A stretch of 64,000 nt of DNA from Glandiceps talaboti (taxonomy: Eukaryota > Hemichordata > Enteropneusta > Spengelidae), in assembly GCF_964340395.1 (NCBI RefSeq), contig NC_135558.1, positions 4,782,001 to 4,846,000 of the forward strand, read 5' to 3'. This document shows, piece after piece, positions 58,874 through 64,000 of this stretch (position 1 is the first letter of the stretch; each line of letters opens with the position of its first letter). The notes under the pieces are model-generated. The model saw only the letters and a list, made by a program, of their open reading frames with translations, made no database searches and was not told the DNA's origin. The position numbers were made by a program, and so were the translations under genes.

Positions 58874-61619
58874 CACAGCCATCATTTACATGTAGGCCAT
58901 ATTTAAATGATAACATGGCTCCATCCTTGTGTGCAAGCTAGGTTTATACAAGTGATTGATGATTTCAAAGTTTACACAACCTAAATTTAATTCTGACATT
59001 CATCATCACTATCCCAGGTTCATCTGTGTGAGATTGACGGTCTACAACAGTTAACCAGGAATGGCTTCCCATTTGATAAAGATCTGAGGACATTGGTTGC
59101 TGTCAAGATGCTAACGAAGAATGCCAGTAAAAATGCAAGGTAGAGAATTTCATTGGTTTTGCATCCAAGTCACCACACTGACAGATAGTACCTTTCCTAA
59201 GTGTATACTGACGTGGAGCTAAAACTCAAGCTTTCACAAAGACAGAGTGTGAGGCTAATTACTATTCATTTATTTATTTATTAATGCAGAGTATGGGGCT
59301 AATTACTATTCATATATGCAGAGTATGGGGCTAATTACTATTCATATATGCAGAGTATGGGGCTAATCAATATTTATGCAGAGTATGGGGCTAATTACTA
59401 TTCATATATGCAGAGTATGGGGCTAATTACTATTCATATATGTGGAGTATGGGGCTAATTAATATTTATGCAGAGTATGGGGCTAATTACTATTCATATA
59501 TGCAGAGTATGGGGCTAATTAATATTTATGCGGAGTATGGGGCTAATTACTATTCATTTATGCAGAGTATGGGGCTAATTACTATTCATATATGTGGAGT
59601 ATGGGGCTAATTAATATTTATGCAGAGTATGGGGCTAATTACTATTCATTTATGCAGAGTATGGGGCTAATTACTATTCATTCATGTTGATCATAATAAT
59701 GTAAATTCCACAATGCTTTTCAGGTCTGATTTTGAAAAGGAAGTGAAGATCATGTCCCAGTTGAACCACATCAACATAGTAAAACTGCTAGGTGTATGTA
59801 CAGGAGAGGAACCGTGGTGTATGGTGGTAGAGTATATGGGTAATGGTGACTTAAATCAGTTCCTATTTGATAGAGAACTGGATACTGAAATTAACGGAGC
59901 ATCAAATGCACAACCCATTAGGTAAGTATACCTTTGAAGTGGCCATATGCATATGGATGAGGATTGGGTATTCATTTTGGATTTTTAATTTATAAATAAT
60001 GTTATTGTGGCTTCTAACTCGAAAGATCAATCTGAAACAATGTATGTCAAGTCCCTGTTTGTAGCTCAATAAATTGCAAATGAACGATAAGGTGTTAAAT
60101 GTTTGTTATTGTACATACAATAACAAATATTTCCAATATTTTGACTTATTTCTGGTCATACTCTCACCAGAATGGTGTCACTGTTTCCAATATATTTTGA
60201 AGTATATTGTCATTTACTCTCACCAGTTTTGAAACGTTACTATACATGGCTACTCAGATAGCTGATGGTATGAAGTACTTATCTTCCATGGACTTTGTAC
60301 ACCGTGACTTAGCTACCAGGAACTGTCTTGTTGGGGATAACTACTCCATACGTATTGCTGACTTTGGTATGAGTAGAAGTCTGTATTCTGCTGATTATTA
60401 TCGTATTGAAGGCAAAGCTATATTACCAATCCGCTGGATGGCATGGGAATGTATACTTTATGTAAGTACATGTACATATCAAAAAGCTTTGTCGAATAAT
60501 ATGTAATAAGTACATATGATGAAAATTAATATGCCATATTACAGTGATGAAAAAAACAAAAGGGTCATACACCTTGGCCACTAGGAGTGCTATTCAGCAG
60601 CAAGGAAGTGAGAACCACAATCGTTTGGTATTATAGGCCTCCTTTGAAAAAAAATCATCAATTCCCAGTGTTTCAAGAATAAAGTTATGGTATTCATAGC
60701 CAGTCTGTACAGTTCAGCTTATTGGTTTGAAGTGATGTAATTTTTTGGAACTTACAGACTGAGTTATATTATTGTATTCATTTCATTGACCCCTCTTCTT
60801 TATAAGGCCCTGAGGATGGCATCATAACCAAAGTCTTAGCTCCCATTATGGGGTACCTTATTGTGGCACTTCTGTAAAGATGGCTGCAAAGTGATAACCA
60901 AAATATGGCATATTGAGCTGCACAAAGAGAATGAGCTTAATGGTGGATTTTAGGCGTTCATTACTGTATATTTGATGTTTGACATCATTGACTCCCATTA
61001 TTCAACTCTTACCTACATTTGTAGAGAGCCCCAAATTTCAAAACCTATCGCAAACCTCTATTCAAATAAGACAGCCAACTCGTTGTGTACATTCACAGCT
61101 CTGTGACAGTCAGACAATGGCATAAAAATGGTTGAAATTTATGAAGCTGCAAAATATGAATAAAAAAATACTTGCCCCTTCGACCTCATTAGCATAGTTT
61201 TACTGTTTGTAATTTCAAAATTTGCGCAAAAAGAAAAAAAGATTCAAATATGTGTTGTCTTACTACGAAAGATTTAATATTTATATGTGTGATTTTGTTT
61301 GTAGGGTAAATTTAGCACCAGTAGTGATATGTGGGCATATGGTATTACACTGTGGGAGATATTCAGCCTTGCCAAGGAACAACCCTTCTCAAATATGTCA
61401 GACCAACAAGTCATAGAAAATACAGGCGAGTATTACCGTAATAGTGGTCAACATGTCCTGCTTGTAAGACCCAAGATATGCCCCAAGGACATTTATGATA
61501 TAATGACACACTGCTGGAGACGTGATGCTGGAACTAGGCCAAGATTTGATTATGTCCATTCCTTTTTACTACAGAAGAACAGAGGCTATGACCCTGCTGC
61601 ACAAGAACTGGCTGTGTAG
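50906..61619 (+). CDS. DDR: discoidin domain receptor tyrosine kinase (DDR1/DDR2 homologue), complete
   Basis: Twelve exons join with matching phases into 938 codons plus TAG, close to DDR1 (913) and DDR2 (855). Residues 1-29 are a signal peptide (hydrophobic [13 protein letters not shown]). Residues 35-200 are the discoidin domain (CRLPLGM, GAWCPG, VATQGR, VYGC). Residues 204-373 are the discoidin-like domain. Residues 457-479 are the transmembrane helix. The juxtamembrane region 480-630 has Tyr motifs (LTYDTAL, NIYSVP). Residues 640-930 are the kinase: GDGQFGQ loop, K679 (VAVK), E696 (KEVKIM), HRDLATRN with D783, DFG D801, activation tyrosines Y809/Y813/Y814 and IRWMAWE. DDRs are collagen-activated kinases of the plasma membrane. 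The start at 50906 has a GCCATGG context and an in-frame TAG at 50882. No NPxY motif is visible. Orthology to DDR1 or DDR2 specifically is not implied. Confidence 0.96.
51003..52822. other. DDR intron 1
   Basis: 1.8-kb intron. A CATATTTTAATCAGAT fragment near 52046 resembles the end of the 30.7-kb palindrome family. Otherwise nothing recognised. Confidence 0.55.
52823..52928 (+). CDS. DDR: DDR exon 2 (start of discoidin domain)
   Basis: It encodes [20 protein letters not shown], the discoidin opening, then [14 protein letters not shown]. Phase 1 in, phase 2 out; donor GTGAGG. Confidence 0.95.
53215..53328. repeat. (TACAG)n pentanucleotide array in DDR intron 2
   Basis: Tandem AGTAC units with a few substitutions. 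Minus-strand CTVLYCTV frames are artefacts. Confidence 0.95.
53549..53801 (+). CDS. DDR: DDR exon 3 (discoidin core)
   Basis: It encodes [30 protein letters not shown] and the EF...FKFGYFRR region typical of DDR discoidin domains. Phase 2 in, phase 0 out at GTAAGT. Confidence 0.96.
54301..54340 (+). pseudogene. partial duplicate of DDR exon 4
   Basis: 31 of 36 bases match the start of exon 4, keeping the frame VLLGN(S)NPSEAV. Four of the five differences are silent third positions. It has no AG acceptor immediately upstream and the similarity stops after 36 bases, so it cannot be used as it stands. Confidence 0.65.
54470..54746 (+). pseudogene. LINE 3'-end remnant in DDR intron 3
   Basis: Broken-frame text for TCSTFVE(W/stop)AATVTL and FKSNLKT-like residues is followed by TTGTAAGGCGCTTTGAGTTG, ATGGAAAGCGTTA and an AATAAATATTATTATT tail. 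This is the layout of CR1/L2-type LINE 3' ends. Confidence 0.65.
54831..54984 (+). CDS. DDR: DDR exon 4 (end of discoidin domain)
   Basis: It encodes [24 protein letters not shown] and [13 protein letters not shown]. Phase 0 in, phase 1 out. A similar 36-base stretch lies upstream at 54301. Confidence 0.96.
55223..55470. mobile_element. MITE, copy 2 (DDR intron 4)
   Basis: Same orientation and nearly collinear with the copy at 48838: AGGGAACTTGCA start, TGCATCATGGGAAATGTGA, CACAGATAATCCCATA, CTGAGCATGCTCAG and TTGCAAGTTCCCT end. Confidence 0.8.
55594..55856. mobile_element. 263-bp palindromic transposon with 9-bp target-site duplication (DDR intron 4)
   Basis: The element starts TAGACTGTCGACAGTTGCTT and ends with the inverse. 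The arms include TTATCTAAACTTAAGTCGTT and its partner, and the centre is GC-rich (GGGCCGAAGGCCCGAG). It is flanked by CCTGTTTCC at 55585-55593 and 55857-55865; one more base can be included. Unrelated in sequence to the 30.7-kb element, but with the same layout. Confidence 0.87.
56108..56617 (+). CDS. DDR: DDR exon 5 (discoidin-like domain)
   Basis: A single 510-base exon covers the DS-like domain: [40 protein letters not shown] and ISEVSFES. Phase 1 in and out. Confidence 0.95.
57039..57224 (+). CDS. DDR: DDR exon 6 (extracellular juxtamembrane stalk)
   Basis: A Pro/Thr/Val-rich stalk ([16 protein letters not shown]) with an NYT glycosylation sequon. 1-1 phase exon, so it could be skipped without a frameshift. 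Confidence 0.88.
57478..57861 (+). CDS. DDR: DDR exon 7 (transmembrane helix and juxtamembrane region)
   Basis: It encodes the helix [20 protein letters not shown] followed by a basic stop-transfer (RQLKIKR), then cytosolic text with Tyr residues. Phase 1 in and out. Confidence 0.95.
58049..58100. repeat. C-run, A-run, (CAA)n tract in DDR intron 7
   Basis: Same order of homopolymers as at 40801. Confidence 0.9.
58396..58652 (+). CDS. DDR: DDR exon 8 (juxtamembrane and glycine-rich loop)
   Basis: It encodes [14 protein letters not shown], like the LQGVTGGNTYAVP of vertebrate DDRs, and [13 protein letters not shown] at the start of the kinase domain. Phase 1 in, phase 0 out. Confidence 0.95.
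58705..58877. repeat. (CA)n microsatellite in DDR intron 8
   Basis: A long CA array with CATA/CGCA interruptions, starting 52 bases after the exon 8 donor. Confidence 0.96.
59018..59139 (+). CDS. DDR: DDR exon 9 (kinase N-lobe, catalytic lysine)
   Basis: It encodes VHLCEIDGL and [15 protein letters not shown], with the beta-3 lysine K679. Phase 0 in, phase 2 out at GTAGAG. Confidence 0.94.
59251..59687. repeat. minisatellite in DDR intron 9
   Basis: Thirteen copies of GTATGGGGCTAAT spaced by ACTATTCATATATGCAGA (longer unit, about 33 bp) or AATATTTATGCAGA (shorter unit, about 28 bp). It fills most of the 584-base intron. Confidence 0.95.
59724..59921 (+). CDS. DDR: DDR exon 10 (kinase helix C and hinge)
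   Basis: It encodes [38 protein letters not shown] and NGDLNQFL. Phase 2 in and out. Confidence 0.95.
59935..60135. mobile_element. half copy of the 10.9-kb palindromic element (DDR intron 10)
   Basis: It matches the left arm (AAGTGGCCATATG, GGTATTCATTTTGGATTTTT), loop text (CTCAATAAATTGCAAATGAA-like) and the centre TGTTATTGTACATACAATAA. The right arm is missing. Confidence 0.75.
60227..60461 (+). CDS. DDR: DDR exon 11 (catalytic and activation loops)
   Basis: It encodes [36 protein letters not shown] and [13 protein letters not shown]. The three activation-loop tyrosines of DDR kinases are kept. Phase 2 in, phase 0 out. Confidence 0.97.
60462..61304. other. DDR intron 11
   Basis: 843 bases with no recognisable repeat or alternative exon. 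Confidence 0.6.
61305..61619 (+). CDS. DDR: DDR exon 12 (kinase C-lobe, stop)
   Basis: It encodes [40 protein letters not shown] and [14 protein letters not shown], ending QELAV and TAG. As in vertebrate DDRs there is almost no tail after the kinase. Confidence 0.97.
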   Translation, partial: GKFSTSSDMWAYGITLWEIFSLAKEQPFSNMSDQQVIENTGEYYRNSGQHVLLVRPKICPKDIYDIMTHCWRRDAGTRPRFDYVHSFLLQKNRGYDPAAQELAV

Positions 61620-61784
61620 TTTTGTTTATGGATGGATGGAGTTATTACTTTATATGCTAGTGTGTGTGCATAATGATTTGGAGTCATCTTGCACAAGAAC
61701 TAGGGTTTTATGAGTTTACATGAACAAAGTTATCTCAATATCCTCAGTGGTATATGCCTAATTTGAAAGTAATTTGTTGTGAAT

Positions 61785-62050
61785 TACAGTAAAAGGGTAT
61801 TAAGATATTGCAGTAAAAGAACTGTTGATTTGCAGTAAAAGGGTATGAATTGCAGTAAAATGGCAGGAGTGCTAGTTAGAGGGTAATAAAGTATGATGAA
61901 ATAGTTATGACAAGAATCAAAGATTGACAGCCAAAGATACTGACTTTCAGAAATCCGATATGATTTACAGTAAAATGGTATGATTTACGGTAAAAGGTAT
62001 ATAGGCTGTTGTAAAATGATATAAGTTGTAGTGAAAAGATGAAATTTGAA
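61785..62050 (+). repeat. degenerate repeat in DDR 3' UTR
   Basis: About eight imperfect copies of TTGCAGTAAAAGGGTATGA follow the stop codon at irregular spacing. Confidence 0.7.
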
Positions 62051-62172
62051 GTGAAATCACATCAACATGTCATAATATTAATAGATATAAAAGACAACAA
62101 TATAAAACAAAAATTGTCAGAATTTTACAGTAAATTTGATTGCTATTTTCTTGATAAAAAATCAACTTGATG

Positions 62173-62178
62173 AATAAA
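62173..62178 (+). terminator. candidate DDR polyadenylation signal 1
   Basis: AATAAA 554 bases after the stop, followed by a T-rich segment. Confidence 0.5.
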
Positions 62179-62650
62179 ATATATTTGTCTTATTATGGTA
62201 TTCTATATTTGATACACTGTAAGAATACTTGTGTACTTATTTTACAAATTATTGTGAATCACAAATGTATACCCTTTGTGAACAAAATTGGTTCGATTCA
62301 TTTGGCATCAAGTTCCTCTCATGCCAAGTAGGGTGGATGGACCCTTATCATTGAACATTACCAGTATGTGATTTTAGCTTTTCTTTTTTTCATGTACGTT
62401 ATCACTTTTTTTATTATATTTGAGTATATAATATTTTCACATGCTGGACTTGTGGAATCTGAGTTTTGTGTTTCTACTTTTATGTAAAATTGTCAATATA
62501 TACTTACTCACTTTTACTTCTAATATTGTGTTTGATTTTGATTCTTGTTTCTGTGTATAGCTAAACTTAGAAATGTTATGCCATCAGACATGCATAAGTG
62601 CATCTCTTGTGACTCTTACTAGTATACAGTATATACATGAGGTCCATGGA

Positions 62651-62656
62651 AATAAA
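62651..62656 (+). terminator. candidate DDR polyadenylation signal 2
   Basis: AATAAA followed by GT-rich text (GTGTTCGTCG). A third AATAAA is at 62768. Confidence 0.45.
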
Positions 62657-62799
62657 CTTTAACTGGAAGTGTTCGTCGCTACACTTATGTGGCAGCTTTT
62701 CTGAGTGTCTCAACAATAGACAAGAAAGCTTCCATTTGATTGCACTGTCAGTGCCAACAATATTAGAAATAAAATATTTGTGTGTGATATGTTGGTATT

Positions 62800-64000
62800 T
62801 ATATGTGTGTTTATAATGATATCAAATTCTCGATATTGAGGAAAGAATTCACAAGTTACCATACTAAAAGTTCAAAGTTCAACATTATTGTTACACATGA
62901 TATATGATCATCTTGAGGCAAAGCCATTTTTGGCACTCATACATTATTGTAAGTTTTAGTATGCTGTCATTTCAACAATTTTATATATTTTCAATGTCTG
63001 TACTAGAATTTCAGTATGAATGATGATGAAAACATTGTTGGTACATCTATTTTGTATGTATTTTAAAATTTACAATCTTAAAAAAAATCCCTTTTCAGAG
63101 TTATAAACATTTAATCAGTAATGTTAAGAGTACAAAGTATGCATTATGGTGAAATATCGTCTGATTACAAATCAAATTTTCAGAAATGTTTTGAGATGGT
63201 ATAAACAAACTTTAATCACAGCCTGTCTGTTCTACAAGATAGTGTTTTAAATGTTGAAACTTCAGAATAAGTAGAGTTGTACCTTTCTCTACATTATAGA
63301 AATATAGCAACTAGATTTTCAGCCATATCTGGAACCTTATTTTTGACAAGTCTTACTTTGGTAGTACATGCCATGGTTTGAATAGGGTGACTTTTTTCCC
63401 CCGTTTCTCATTACCTTTTGTATACTGACCCAAGTTTTCAGCTGCAACATCAAAATAATTTTTTTTTCACCTGCCTCTAATATTTTGTGGAACAGTGCCC
63501 TCTCTGGCAATAATAAGCCATTGTCTGGACTGTCGACGTCATCTACAGGTGTAGCAAAGTTGACGAGACTTGTTCACAAACAGAGCATTTCTTTCATGGT
63601 GGAAGTTATTCAAGTAGGGAGGGTGTTAGAGGAGAAGCAGTGGCTGTGTAATTTACCAGGTACCACAAAGTTCCCAGACAGAAACATGAAAATGATTTTT
63701 TTAAATTAATTTTTAAAAAAAAATCAACCAACTGACCCATAGTTGCTATGAAAAGTCATGAGAAACAAAAAGGGTCAACCTTATACATATTTAGTCGATA
63801 AAAGTATTGCAAGACATTGTAGCCATGTATAGGAGGCACAAATCATGTACAGATGTGTACTAACAATGGACATTGAAAGTCATGTAGAAAAAATAGATTT
63901 TTGTAGTAGAATTTTTGAAAAAAGTGTGACAGTACAAAATTAGTTAATTGAACTTGACAGTCTTATTTCAAACTTCATCACTGTCCCTCAGATAGTTGCT
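62800..64000. other. downstream of DDR; one coding-like block
   Basis: At 63485-63660 a + strand frame (WNSALSGNNKPLSGLSTSS to QWLCNLP) is less AT-rich than its surroundings and ends at CAG|GTACCA. I do not recognise it; it could be an exon of a neighbouring gene or chance. Confidence 0.3.

Overview
The window comes from a eukaryotic, animal genome. It is AT-rich, with split genes bearing canonical GT-AG introns, long intergenic stretches, dense microsatellites, tRNA-derived SINEs, LINE remnants and many short fold-back elements. Its gene families (discoidin domain receptor kinase, SOUL heme-binding domain, kringle) fit a non-vertebrate bilaterian, probably marine: a hemichordate, cephalochordate or lophotrochozoan. 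The sequence alone does not say which.

Three protein-coding loci can be supported, all on the + strand. (1) At 114-9106 lies the 3' part of a gene whose ten visible exons join without a frame break into 499 residues. They encode a SOUL (HEBP2-like) domain, a linker, one kringle domain, and a second SOUL domain that lacks its N-terminal strand region. The 5' end is outside the window. This domain combination is the most unusual biology here. (2) At 14904-15455 is an intronless 183-codon ORF with an upstream in-frame stop; I do not recognise its family. (3) At 50906-61619 is a complete twelve-exon discoidin domain receptor tyrosine kinase of 938 residues: signal peptide, discoidin domain, discoidin-like domain, one transmembrane helix, juxtamembrane region and kinase. 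The coding sequence was reconstructed exon by exon with consistent phases.

From about 15.5 to 50.7 kb I find no convincing gene. That stretch holds microsatellites, C-homopolymers, tandem duplications, SINEs, a LINE C-terminal fragment and several palindromic DNA-transposon-like elements. Two of these palindromes, at 30.7 and 55.6 kb, have exact 9-bp target-site duplications. Long low-complexity ORFs (IY, TH, VC, IHTY repeats and similar) are translations of microsatellites, not genes.

The three genes show no operon-like link. The SOUL-kringle protein is probably secreted, because of the kringle disulfides, and the receptor kinase is a cell-surface collagen-receptor homologue. Any common function would be speculation.
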